A stretch of DNA of 13,710 bases from an uncultured Catenibacterium sp. (GCF_900764565.1 NZ_CAAFOM010000081.1:1-13710), one strand, 5' to 3'; counted from the stretch's first letter, positions 7,713-13,710 are shown. The notes: generated by a model from the sequence alone, not told the origin. Numbers and translations: made by a program.

Positions 7713-8795
7713 AAGTAACTCAGTCTTAGAAGCAGGGGTAAATCCCTGGATCATCTCTTTTGATCCTCCACCTTTGCTTCTAAGGCTTTTTAATTGTGTT
7801 AATATATCCAATGCATTATTAGTAGAACCGATGACATAACGATAGCCTTTCTCATCATTTCCTACAAATACACCACCTGTACTATAAACATTGACGAGAT
7901 GATTTGTGACTTCTCTTTGATTTATAGGTAAACAGTCTTCTACAAATAAATAAGCATTCTTACATAAAGAAAGCATATGTTCTTTCTCTAACTGTGCATA
8001 TTTCATTTCTAAAGCTGTTTTTTCTTCATACATCTTATTGACTTGTTTCACAAGTGTTTGGTTGTTGGAAGAGAAAAGATGATAAAGTGATTCAAGATGA
8101 TCAAAATCATCCTTGAAACGATGATAAGCACGTTCACCAAATAAGAATATAAAACGTGTCCCTCTCGTTGTATGAATCACTTTGATGATCTTGAATACTC
8201 CTAATTCACCCGTTCTTTTTACATGCGGTGCACAACATGCACATATATCATAATCTTTGATCTCTACAATACGTACTTTACCTTCAATCTCTTTTTTAGA
8301 ACGATAAGAGATACTCTCTAAATCATCAGGATAGAAACAATGAACTTCTTTATTCTCATAGATGGCTTGGTTCACTTTCTCTTCTAATACATCTATATCC
8401 TGAATATCACCATCATATTCTACTTGTCCTTCTTCACTATTGAGATGGAAACTCACATTATCATAACCATATAAACTATGCACAATACCAGAAAGAAGAT
8501 GTTCTCCTGTATGATTCTGCATAAAAGAATAGCGTCTCTTCCAGTCAATATGACCTTCTATTGTATCTCCTACATTTAAAGTATGCTTCTTAACATAATG
8601 GATAATCACATCATCCTTAATCTGTACATCCTTGACAGGAATATTATTAATTGTACCTAGATCACATTCCTGACCACCTTCTTCAGGAAAGAAAGGTGTT
8701 TGATCAAGAATGATTTCATTCTTGCTTACTTCCACTACCGTTGCCTTGAAATCTGTACTATAAGGCATTTCATCATATAATTTTATTGTTTTCAT
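7698..8795 (-). CDS. alaX: Alanyl-tRNA editing protein, AlaX type with DHHA1-like C-terminus
   Basis: A 365-residue free-standing homologue of the AlaRS editing domain, expected to hydrolyse Ser-tRNA(Ala) or Gly-tRNA(Ala) in trans. The N-terminal domain has PFFPEEGGQ (34-42), a conserved AlaX/AlaRS editing element. The zinc site is HTGEH (His95, His99) with CCAPH (Cys187, His191). A likely coiled coil (about 250-280) leads to a C-terminal domain with KGGGS (about 341-345), as in DHHA1. Length fits the long AlaX form. The true start is the ATG at 8795 with AAGGTGA at 8800-8806; an in-frame GTG at 8810 would read through that site. The gene is divergent from the MATE gene and overlaps the convergent dehydrogenase by 4 nt. 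Confidence 0.9.
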   Translation of the reverse strand: MKTIKLYDEMPYSTDFKATVVEVSKNEIILDQTPFFPEEGGQECDLGTINNIPVKDVQIKDDVIIHYVKKHTLNVGDTIEGHIDWKRRYSFMQNHTGEHLLSGIVHSLYGYDNVSFHLNSEEGQVEYDGDIQDIDVLEEKVNQAIYENKEVHCFYPDDLESISYRSKKEIEGKVRIVEIKDYDICACCAPHVKRTGELGVFKIIKVIHTTRGTRFIFLFGERAYHRFKDDFDHLESLYHLFSSNNQTLVKQVNKMYEEKTALEMKYAQLEKEHMLSLCKNAYLFVEDCLPINQREVTNHLVNVYSTGGVFVGNDEKGYRYVIGSTNNALDILTQLKSLRSKGGGSKEMIQGFTPASKTELLKALS

Positions 8796-8811
8796 ATATA
8801 TCACCTTCACT

Positions 8812-8820
8812 ATTCTAACA
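8812..8820 (-). promoter_or_regulatory. Extended -10 promoter of alaX
   Basis: On the minus strand TGTTAGAAT is an extended -10 (TGnTAGAAT) without an obvious -35. The predicted start is near 8805, so the leader is about 10 nt and begins at the ribosome binding site AAGGTGA. The 10-bp block TATTCTAACA (8811-8820) recurs as its exact inverse at 8901-8910. Confidence 0.5.
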
Positions 8821-8827
8821 TAAATAC

Positions 8828-8858
8828 TTGACCGAGAGGTACTACCGGGTGATAAAGT
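8828..8858 (+). promoter_or_regulatory. Upstream promoter of the MATE gene, possibly MerR-type
   Basis: TTGACC (8828-8833) is followed by GATAAA after 17 bp (8851-8856), or by TAAAGT after 19 bp (8853-8858). The perfect 9-bp dyad GGTACTACC (8838-8846) sits almost at the centre of the 19-bp spacer, as MerR-family operators do. The reading is tentative because the -10 choice is ambiguous and no merR gene lies in the window. Confidence 0.4.
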
Positions 8859-8860
8859 GT

Positions 8861-8884
8861 TTTCATAATCTGTGAGTTATGAAA
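8861..8884 (+). repeat. 8-bp inverted repeat in the MATE leader
   Basis: TTTCATAA (8861-8868) and TTATGAAA (8877-8884) are perfect inverses around an 8-nt spacer, just downstream of the upstream MATE promoter. It could be an operator or a leader hairpin. There is no T-run to make it a terminator. Confidence 0.5.
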
Positions 8885-8900
8885 TATAAATATTCATTTG

Positions 8901-8909
8901 TGTTAGAAT
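8901..8909 (+). promoter_or_regulatory. Second, extended -10 promoter of the MATE gene
   Basis: TGTTAGAAT matches an extended -10, giving a start near 8916 and a leader of about 22 nt with AAGGGAG at 8923-8929. It is the exact inverse copy of the alaX -10 region, so the divergent genes may share a basal promoter type. Confidence 0.4.
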
Positions 8910-8937
8910 AACACAGGAAAAGAAGGGAGAAATTATT

Positions 8938-10284
8938 GTGGATAAAAAGAAAACATCAGTCAATATGCTTGAAGGTCCGATATTTAAGAGTTTGGTTATC
9001 TTTATGATTCCAATTCTTATATCAAACATCTTCCAGCAATTCTATAACACAATGGATACAGCCATTGTAGGAAATACGTTAGGAATGACATCACTTTCTG
9101 CGATTGGTTCATGTGCAGCTGTTTATGACCTATTAGTAGGTTTTGCGTTAGGTATTGGGAATGGTTTATCCATTGTCACTGCAAGAAGCTATGGTTCAGG
9201 AGATGAAGAACTCTTAAAGAAATCAGTGGCAGCTAGCTTTGTGATTGGTATTATATCTTCTATAGTGATTACTATTATCGCATCTATGGGAATTAAACCA
9301 TTACTTATTGCGATTAATGTATCACCAGATCTATTGAATGAAGCTTATAGCTATATTATTGTGATAGTCCAATTCTTAGTCGTTATGTTTGCATATAACT
9401 TATGTGCAGGCTTATTACGTGCGATAGGGAATAGTCTCATGCCTTTAATCTTCTTAATCGTATCATCTGTATTAAATATCGGTTTAGACTTATTCTTCAT
9501 TACACAGCTTCATATGGGTGTAAGAGGAGCAGCCGTTGCGACAGTCATTGCCCAGGGTGTATCAGTTGTATTCTGTTTGATTTATATCTTTAAGAATGTT
9601 CCATTACTCGTACCAGAAAAGAGACATTTTAAATTTGATGCAGAATTATATAAAGAACTATTAGGCCAGGGATACTCTATGGCTATTATGAGTGCTATCG
9701 TTAATGCAGGTTCAGTCATCTTACAATCAGGTATCAATGGTTTAGGAAGCAAACAGATCATTGCCGGTCATACTTCTGCAAGAAAACTTTATATGTTCTT
9801 TAATATGCCTTTCACAGCTATGGGTCAGGCAGCCAGCACATTTGTATCTCAAAATAGAGGTGCAGGAAACCCATCACGTATACGTAAGGGTATGAAAGAA
9901 ATGTATATCTATGATGTCGTAGTAGCCGCAATCGTCACAGTCATACTATTATTCAGTGCCCCTACACTTGTAAAATGGATATCAGGTACAACGGACCATA
10001 CAGTCTTATACAATGGTTCACTCTACTTACGTATCGTAGCTCCTAACTATGCGGTATTAGGTGTATTGATGCAGACTAGATTCGCATTACAGGGTATTGG
10101 ACAGAAGATGTTACCACTTGTATCAAGTATTATTGAATTAGTCGGTAAGATCATCTTTGTATTCGCACTTATTCCAGTCTTTAAATATATGGCTGTCATC
10201 TTCTGTGAACCAGTCATCTGGATCGTTATGACAATCTATCTATTAATCGTATTCTGGAAAGATCCATTCATTAAAGAGGCTTAG
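8938..10284 (+). CDS. MATE-family multidrug/metabolite efflux transporter
   Basis: A 448-residue polytopic inner-membrane exporter of the MATE family, which uses a Na+ or H+ gradient to expel cationic drugs or metabolites. Twelve hydrophobic segments in two halves are apparent. The family signature QFYNTMDTAIVG lies at about 34-45 and ARSYGSGD at about 82-89; the second half has the matching SQNRGAGNPSR at about 313-323. The start is GTG at 8938, 8 nt after AAGGGAG (8923-8929); the next ATG (codon 10) has no ribosome binding site. The gene is monocistronic behind a complex promoter region suggesting induction. Its stop codon lies in the loop of its own terminator. The substrate cannot be inferred. 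Confidence 0.92.
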   Translation: MDKKKTSVNMLEGPIFKSLVIFMIPILISNIFQQFYNTMDTAIVGNTLGMTSLSAIGSCAAVYDLLVGFALGIGNGLSIVTARSYGSGDEELLKKSVAASFVIGIISSIVITIIASMGIKPLLIAINVSPDLLNEAYSYIIVIVQFLVVMFAYNLCAGLLRAIGNSLMPLIFLIVSSVLNIGLDLFFITQLHMGVRGAAVATVIAQGVSVVFCLIYIFKNVPLLVPEKRHFKFDAELYKELLGQGYSMAIMSAIVNAGSVILQSGINGLGSKQIIAGHTSARKLYMFFNMPFTAMGQAASTFVSQNRGAGNPSRIRKGMKEMYIYDVVVAAIVTVILLFSAPTLVKWISGTTDHTVLYNGSLYLRIVAPNYAVLGVLMQTRFALQGIGQKMLPLVSSIIELVGKIIFVFALIPVFKYMAVIFCEPVIWIVMTIYLLIVFWKDPFIKEA

Positions 10285-10297
10285 TCCTCTTTTTTTT
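10273..10297 (+). terminator. Terminator of the MATE gene
   Basis: AAAGAGG (10273-10279), a 6-nt loop holding the TAG stop (10282-10284), and CCTCTTT (10286-10292) continue into a run of about eight T. It insulates the downstream sdpRI operon. Confidence 0.9.
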
Positions 10298-10303
10298 AAA
10301 TAT

Positions 10304-10327
10304 CTATTTAGAAATATTTCTAAATAG
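10304..10327. promoter_or_regulatory. Perfect 24-bp palindromic operator, distal (SdpR-type)
   Basis: CTATTTAGAAAT and ATTTCTAAATAG are exact inverses without spacer. The site lies just upstream of the -35 (10331). A related palindrome overlies the transcription start, so it is most likely one of two binding sites for the ArsR-family repressor encoded downstream. Confidence 0.8.
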
Positions 10328-10330
10328 GTA

Positions 10331-10358
10331 TTGTATTTTCTCTCACTTGATGTATAAT
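10331..10358 (+). promoter_or_regulatory. Promoter of the sdpR-sdpI operon
   Basis: TTGTAT (10331-10336), a 16-bp spacer and a perfect TATAAT (10353-10358). The promoter is exactly framed by the two palindromes at 10304-10327 and 10359-10382, the second covering the start site near 10365. Confidence 0.8.
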
Positions 10359-10382
10359 CTATTTAGAAAGTTATCTAAATAG
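10359..10382. promoter_or_regulatory. Second 24-bp operator palindrome, proximal (SdpR-type)
   Basis: CTATTTAGAAAG and TTATCTAAATAG match in 10 of 12 positions as inverses and share the CTATTTAGA half-site with the upstream palindrome. The centres are 55 bp apart, about five helical turns. It abuts the -10 and runs into the ribosome binding site AGGTGGTG (10381-10388), a position suited to strong repression. Confidence 0.8.
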
Positions 10383-10393
10383 GTGGTGAACAT

Positions 10394-10672
10394 ATGTTTG
10401 AGAAGACGTTTAAAGCACTCAGTGCACCAGTAAGAAGAGATATTCTGAATTTATTAAAGAAAGGAAGGATGTCTGCAGGAGATATAGCTGCACAATTTGA
10501 TATGACACAGGCGACTGTCTCATATCACTTATCGATATTAAAATCTGCAGACTTAATCAGAGAAGAAAAAGATAAGAATTATATTTATTATGAAATTAAT
10601 GCGACTGTATTTGAAGAAATGTTGTTGTATTTTAAATCTTTCTTAGGAGGAAAAGATGATGTTGAAGAATAA
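10394..10672 (+). CDS. sdpR: ArsR-family autorepressor of the SdpR type
   Basis: A 92-residue winged-helix repressor. FKALSAPVRRDIL (6-18) and SAGDIAAQFDMTQATVSYHL (27-46) give the typical first helix and HTH, and the wing follows at 55-67 (EEKDKNYIYYEIN). It has no cysteine and a single histidine, so the metal-sensing motif of ArsR/SmtB is absent. This and the SdpI-like partner place it with SdpR, the autorepressor that in Bacillus subtilis is sequestered at the membrane by SdpI when the SdpC toxin is present. The start ATG at 10394 follows AGGTGGTGA (10381-10389). The following gene begins within its last codons, giving translational coupling. The symbol is assigned by family and arrangement, not proven orthology. 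Confidence 0.83.
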   Translation: MFEKTFKALSAPVRRDILNLLKKGRMSAGDIAAQFDMTQATVSYHLSILKSADLIREEKDKNYIYYEINATVFEEMLLYFKSFLGGKDDVEE

Positions 10673-11285
10673 ATGGGTTAAGTTTAGTTTGGTATTATTT
10701 CTGTTGCCACTTGTATGTATATTAGTGACTTATAATAAGTTGCCTGCACAAGTCGCAACACACTTTGATTTTAGTGGAACACCTGATGGGTATATGGATA
10801 AGTTCTTAGGTTTATATGGTTTATGGGGATTTATGTTGGTACTACATATCTTCTGTGCTTTTATGACATTTAAAGATCCTAAAAAGAGTAATATACCAGA
10901 TATAGGATTAAGAATTATATTGATGATCTGTCCAGTGATATGTCTCATGGTGACTTTAGTTATTATTACTTATAGTCTAGGTTATCGTTTTGATATCTCA
11001 TTAATTGTGAATATAGTAATAGGACTCATCTTTATTATTTTAGGTAATTACTTACCTAAAATAAAAAGAAACTATACTATAGGTATTCGTACTTCATGGG
11101 CATTAAATAGTGATGAGAACTGGTCACGTACACATAGATTTGCAGGTTATGTGTTTGTAGTAACTGGAATGTTGTATATTATCTTTAGTATGTTAGGTTA
11201 TATGTATATAGGGTTAGGTATTTTATTGATATCTAGTTTACTATGTTTTGGCTATAGCTATAGCTTGTACAGAAAGGGGATTTAG
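10659..11285 (+). CDS. sdpI: SdpI-family membrane immunity/signalling protein
   Basis: A membrane protein of about 208 residues with six hydrophobic segments. The N-terminal part has the DUF1648 pattern LPAQVATHFDFSGTPDGYMD (about 28-47). The C-terminal half has the SdpI signature GNYLPKIKRNYTIGIRT (about 129-145) and the W..THR element (about 155-160). In B. subtilis SdpI gives immunity to SdpC and releases repression by binding SdpR. No sdpABC genes are in the window, so this pair may act as an orphan immunity module or answer another membrane-active signal. AGGAGG at 10645-10650 serves either of two adjacent ATGs (10656, 10659); 10659 has the better spacing of 8 nt. It overlaps sdpR by 14 bp. 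Confidence 0.85.
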   Translation: MLKNKWVKFSLVLFLLPLVCILVTYNKLPAQVATHFDFSGTPDGYMDKFLGLYGLWGFMLVLHIFCAFMTFKDPKKSNIPDIGLRIILMICPVICLMVTLVIITYSLGYRFDISLIVNIVIGLIFIILGNYLPKIKRNYTIGIRTSWALNSDENWSRTHRFAGYVFVVTGMLYIIFSMLGYMYIGLGILLISSLLCFGYSYSLYRKGI

Positions 11286-11294
11286 TGATTATCG

Positions 11295-11325
11295 GGTATG
11301 AGAATCAACTCATACCTTCTTTTTT
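11295..11325 (+). terminator. Terminator of the sdpR-sdpI operon
   Basis: GGTATGAG (11295-11302), loop AATCAA and CTCATACC (11309-11316) make an 8-bp stem followed by TTCTTTTTT. It separates the operon from the methyltransferase module. Confidence 0.9.
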
Positions 11326-11338
11326 ATTATTTATTATT

Positions 11339-11356
11339 TAGGTTTATAAAAACCTA
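11339..11356. promoter_or_regulatory. Upstream copy of a 17-bp palindromic repeat (operator candidate)
   Basis: TAGGTTT, ATAA and AAACCTA form a dyad with 7-bp arms that ends exactly at the -35 (11357). The 17-bp core AGGTTTATAAAAACCTA recurs identically at 11404-11420, 64 bp further on. Two identical dyads framing one promoter are best read as repressor sites. Confidence 0.75.
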
Positions 11357-11384
11357 TTGACATATTAGCGATAAAGAGTAGAAT
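11357..11384 (+). promoter_or_regulatory. Promoter of the methyltransferase operon
   Basis: A perfect TTGACA (11357-11362), a 16-bp spacer and TAGAAT (11379-11384), with a start near 11391. A consensus -35 with operators on both sides suggests a strong promoter that is normally held down. Confidence 0.8.
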
Positions 11385-11403
11385 TGTAAGTGTAGAAGAG
11401 ATA

Positions 11404-11420
11404 AGGTTTATAAAAACCTA
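11404..11420. promoter_or_regulatory. Downstream copy of the 17-bp palindromic repeat (operator candidate)
   Basis: AGGTTTATAAAAACCTA is identical to the copy at 11340-11356, with 6-bp arms around ATAA. It lies between the predicted start and the ribosome binding site AGGAGG (11420-11425), whose first A it shares. The 64-bp separation is about six helical turns, so both copies face the same side of the helix and could be bridged. Confidence 0.75.
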
Positions 11421-11434
11421 AGGAGGAAAATAAT

Positions 11435-13144
11435 ATGCCAAACAAAGTAGAATTAATTTATCGTGCAAAAACAAAAAATATGGACAATAGTGCAGTACGT
11501 TATTACATGAAGCTTCAAAGCTATCTTATTTATATGCAAAGACATGGAAAAATTAAACATACTCATTTTGATTTTGAAGATTACAGATTGTTTGAAGAAA
11601 AAATGAAAAGAGCGATTGAATCTTGTCAATCTAGCACTACTAAAAAAGTGCTTGTTAGTATATTAAATAATAATTTCACTTATATTAGAGATGGGGCTAA
11701 CGACATTTATAAACAGTTGCTGGAATGTGAAGATAAAGAACTTCTTGAGGCATTCAAAATAGAATCTATAATGGGTCCTATTTTATCAAGTTCTCCCTCT
11801 ATAACAGAGGATTGTCTTTCTGAGTTGGTAATAAAACTTCATGAAGGAAGAAGCAACAAGAAAATCATTGATTTATGTTCTGGAAAAGGTCAATTTTTAT
11901 CAATGGCAGCCAACTCATACAAGAATAGTGAACTATTTGGAGTTGAAATAGCAATGCCCAATGTGATTGAGTCCAGAATGCTTTTAGATATGATGTCTGT
12001 AAAAAACTCTATTCTTACTGAAGATTTATTTTCTATTCCATGTGCTCCAGATTATGATTTGGTTTTTTCGGATTTTCCTTGGCGCATGAGTATTTATCAA
12101 GATATTCGTGAGGATAAAGATAGTACATTTAGTTATGAAAATATCAAAAAAAATGTAGATTGGGCATTTGCGGGAAAAGCGATTAATTCGATAAATGAAA
12201 ACGGACGTGCCTATGTTTTGATGCCAACAGGTGCATTAAACAGTACATTGGACGAAAAAATTCGTAAACAGGTTATTGATAAAGGATTGTTAGAAATGTC
12301 AATATCTTTACCAGCGGGTACACGTTTCTTTACAAATATTGATTATTCACTTTTGGTATTTTCTAAAGGAAATGAAAATGTAAGAATGGTGGATGCGACT
12401 AGTTTTTATACAAGAAAGAAACTTAAGGTGGATGATATTATTAATGCTATTAATGATAATTCTAGTGAGTATGTAAAGATTATTGATAATAGTACAATTA
12501 TTGAGAATTCCTATAAACTAAATAGTCAACCATATTTTATGGAAAAGATTATTGTACCACATGCAAAACAGCTTCAAACAGTGGCGAAAACATTTAGAGG
12601 TATTCAATACAGTTCTAAACAATATACAGATCTAGGTCCTGGTGAAGGAAAGTATAGTGTTGTAAAAATCAGTGATATAAATGATGATTTTCTTGATTGT
12701 TCAGGATTATCTACTGTTGATATGCCAGAAGATAAAGTACAAAAGTACTTATTAAAGGTCAATGATATTCTTATTGTTTCTAAAGGGTATGGTTTAAAGC
12801 TCGCATATGTAAAAGATTTATGTGGAAAGCAAGTAATACCAACAGGGAATTTAAATGTTATCAGAGTAAAGAATAATGATGTTCTTCCGTTGTATTTATA
12901 TATCTTTTTAATGAGTAGCAAAGGTAAAGCTTTATTAGAACAAAATTTAGCAGGTGCATCAATCAAGTCATTATCTAAAAAGGCATTAGACGAAATGGAT
13001 ATACCAGCTATTGATCTAGATACTCAAGAAGTAATTGAAAACAGATATCTCAAACTTCAGGAAAAGATAGTAAAGTTAAAGAAAGATTTACAGGATTCAG
13101 AAGAAAAACAAAGTAACATTTTTGAAAGTGAGGTGGAATCATAA
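11435..13144 (+). CDS. N6-adenine DNA methyltransferase fused to an HsdS-like target-recognition domain (type I-like M-S fusion)
   Basis: A 569-residue protein. Residues about 110-330 form an HsdM-like methyltransferase: motif I is IIDLCSGKGQFL (144-155), and motif IV is SDFPW (212-216), then AFAGKAINSINENGRAYVLMP as in HsdM. Motif IV normally reads (D/N/S)PP(Y/F/W); here the first Pro is Phe. Erm rRNA N6-methyltransferases with N(I/L)PY show that this position can vary, so activity is plausible but unproven. Residues about 375-530 resemble a single HsdS recognition domain (VAKTFRGI; YSVVKISDI; LKVNDILIVSKG; GNLNVIRV), followed by the usual coiled-coil helix (531-558). One TRD suggests a half-site or a dimer. 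The N-terminal 100 residues are helical and unassigned. SD AGGAGG lies at 11420-11425. Lys codons are mostly AAA by eye, unlike the mixed use upstream, hinting at transfer. No HsdR is visible. Confidence 0.82.
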   Translation: MPNKVELIYRAKTKNMDNSAVRYYMKLQSYLIYMQRHGKIKHTHFDFEDYRLFEEKMKRAIESCQSSTTKKVLVSILNNNFTYIRDGANDIYKQLLECEDKELLEAFKIESIMGPILSSSPSITEDCLSELVIKLHEGRSNKKIIDLCSGKGQFLSMAANSYKNSELFGVEIAMPNVIESRMLLDMMSVKNSILTEDLFSIPCAPDYDLVFSDFPWRMSIYQDIREDKDSTFSYENIKKNVDWAFAGKAINSINENGRAYVLMPTGALNSTLDEKIRKQVIDKGLLEMSISLPAGTRFFTNIDYSLLVFSKGNENVRMVDATSFYTRKKLKVDDIINAINDNSSEYVKIIDNSTIIENSYKLNSQPYFMEKIIVPHAKQLQTVAKTFRGIQYSSKQYTDLGPGEGKYSVVKISDINDDFLDCSGLSTVDMPEDKVQKYLLKVNDILIVSKGYGLKLAYVKDLCGKQVIPTGNLNVIRVKNNDVLPLYLYIFLMSSKGKALLEQNLAGASIKSLSKKALDEMDIPAIDLDTQEVIENRYLKLQEKIVKLKKDLQDSEEKQSNIFESEVES

Positions 13145-13145
13145 T

Positions 13146-13676
13146 ATGGTTTTATCGACTACAGAACTCGACAGAGTTATAACTTATGTATATGCTAAGT
13201 TGTCATCAGAATTAACAATTGCAAATCGAAGTAATGAGCTAGAAGAATATTTATGTAAGATTGGATGCAAAGACTGTATAGAGAACCACAATACTAGTTA
13301 TCTTGCTCATAATGCGAAAATATTGGTGATTGGTGACATGAATATCAATTGTAAAAGCATTAAGAAAATAGCTAAGAAATGTGGAATTAAAGCAGATAGA
13401 ATTGAAGTCATTAGTGAGTATGAGAAGTTAACTAATCTGAATTTTGAGAAGTATAGAAACAATACAAACTATTCAGATATCATAATCGGACCTACTCCAC
13501 ATAAAGTAAAAGGAATTGGGGGTTATTCGAGTGCTATATCAATGATGGAACATAATCCTGATGAATATCCAAAACTGATTAAAGCAGAAACAGCTGCTGG
13601 GAAATTAAAATTAACAGCCACATCATTCGAAGCAGCATTAAGACAAACACAGCAATATCTAGATAATATCAACTAA
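13146..13676 (+). CDS. Unknown 176-residue protein with Rossmann-like features, partner of the methyltransferase
   Basis: I do not recognise this protein. It starts 1 nt after the methyltransferase stop; the ATG at 13146 follows AGGTGG (13131-13136), and a TTG at 13122 lies upstream of that site. Residues 1-35 look helical, then C37-x3-C41-x2-C44 appears. AKILVIGD (57-64) is a hydrophobic strand ending in Gly-Asp, followed by an alternating helix/strand pattern. SDIIIGPTPHKVKGIGG (110-126) is a second strand with a Gly-rich loop, and the C-terminus is helical (ATSFEAALRQTQQYLDNIN). The arrangement suggests a small alpha/beta nucleotide- or ligand-binding fold, distantly reminiscent of DUF2325-type proteins. 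There is no membrane segment, recognisable nuclease motif or HTH. Co-translation argues for a joint function. Confidence 0.6.
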   Translation: MVLSTTELDRVITYVYAKLSSELTIANRSNELEEYLCKIGCKDCIENHNTSYLAHNAKILVIGDMNINCKSIKKIAKKCGIKADRIEVISEYEKLTNLNFEKYRNNTNYSDIIIGPTPHKVKGIGGYSSAISMMEHNPDEYPKLIKAETAAGKLKLTATSFEAALRQTQQYLDNIN

Positions 13677-13710
13677 ATATTATACCTTCTATATAGGTAA
13701 TCATGGATAA
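13677..13710 (+). other. Right-edge sequence, possible start of a further gene
   Basis: After the TAA of the 176-residue protein there is no terminator. ATATAGGTAATC followed by ATG at 13703 could be a weak ribosome binding site and the first codons (Met-Asp) of a third operon gene, but only 8 bases remain. Confidence 0.25.

Noticed and set aside
11339..11420. Two repeats with intervening spacer considered as a CRISPR fragment or transposon ends
   Set aside because: There are only two copies, they are palindromic direct repeats, the 'spacer' is a good promoter, and there are no cas or transposase genes. Operators explain them better.
12604..12966. Minus-strand open frame inside the methyltransferase gene (also 5877-6062 and 10730-10948 in other genes)
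   Set aside because: These are antisense shadows of well-supported coding genes, without their own ribosome binding sites or family resemblance.

Overview
The window is low-GC Firmicutes-like DNA: Shine-Dalgarno (SD) sequences close to AGGAGG, consensus sigma-A promoters, compact intergenic gaps and Rho-independent terminators. The protein set (NADPH-type GltB, SdpRI, AlaX, a NorM/DinF-like MATE exporter) fits a gut Firmicute, perhaps Erysipelotrichia. That placement is an impression, not a demonstrated assignment.

Layout. (1) 1-2964, minus: the first 988 codons of the glutamate synthase large subunit, running off the left edge, with a clear promoter. (2) 3136-4410, minus: a membrane-embedded Ste24-like M48 metallopeptidase. 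(3) 4474-4691, plus: a protein-free interval with a TTGAAA-17-TATAAT promoter, long-range complementarity and a terminator. I read it as an unannotated small RNA of about 180 nt, possibly 6S-like. (4) 4695-7701: a minus-strand GntR/HutC regulator divergent from a tightly coupled plus-strand operon (Cof-type HAD phosphatase, NimA-like flavin protein, beta-hydroxyacid dehydrogenase), with an operator-like dyad over the operon's -35. This looks like a small regulated metabolic operon of unknown substrate. (5) 7698-8795, minus: an AlaX-type alanyl-tRNA editing protein that converges on and overlaps the preceding operon by 4 nt inside a terminator hairpin. (6) 8938-10284, plus: a MATE exporter behind an elaborate promoter region with a possible MerR-type element. 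(7) 10394-11285: an SdpR/SdpI-type autorepressor and immunity-protein pair with two 24-bp palindromic operators around its promoter and no toxin genes in view.

(8) 11339-13710 is the accessory part. A promoter flanked by two copies of a 17-bp palindromic repeat drives a fused N6-adenine methyltransferase plus HsdS-like specificity protein whose motif IV reads DFPW rather than the usual (D/N/S)PP(Y/F/W). One nucleotide after its stop comes a 176-aa protein with a Rossmann-like look that I cannot assign. The window ends just as a further gene may begin. No restriction nuclease or translocase is visible. This is the best candidate for an undescribed system: a self-contained, probably tightly repressed methyltransferase module with an unknown partner.

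A recurring local habit is worth noting: several stop codons (M48, AlaX, MATE) lie inside the terminator hairpin itself, and at least two genes (the HAD gene and alaX) appear to have leaders barely longer than the ribosome binding site.
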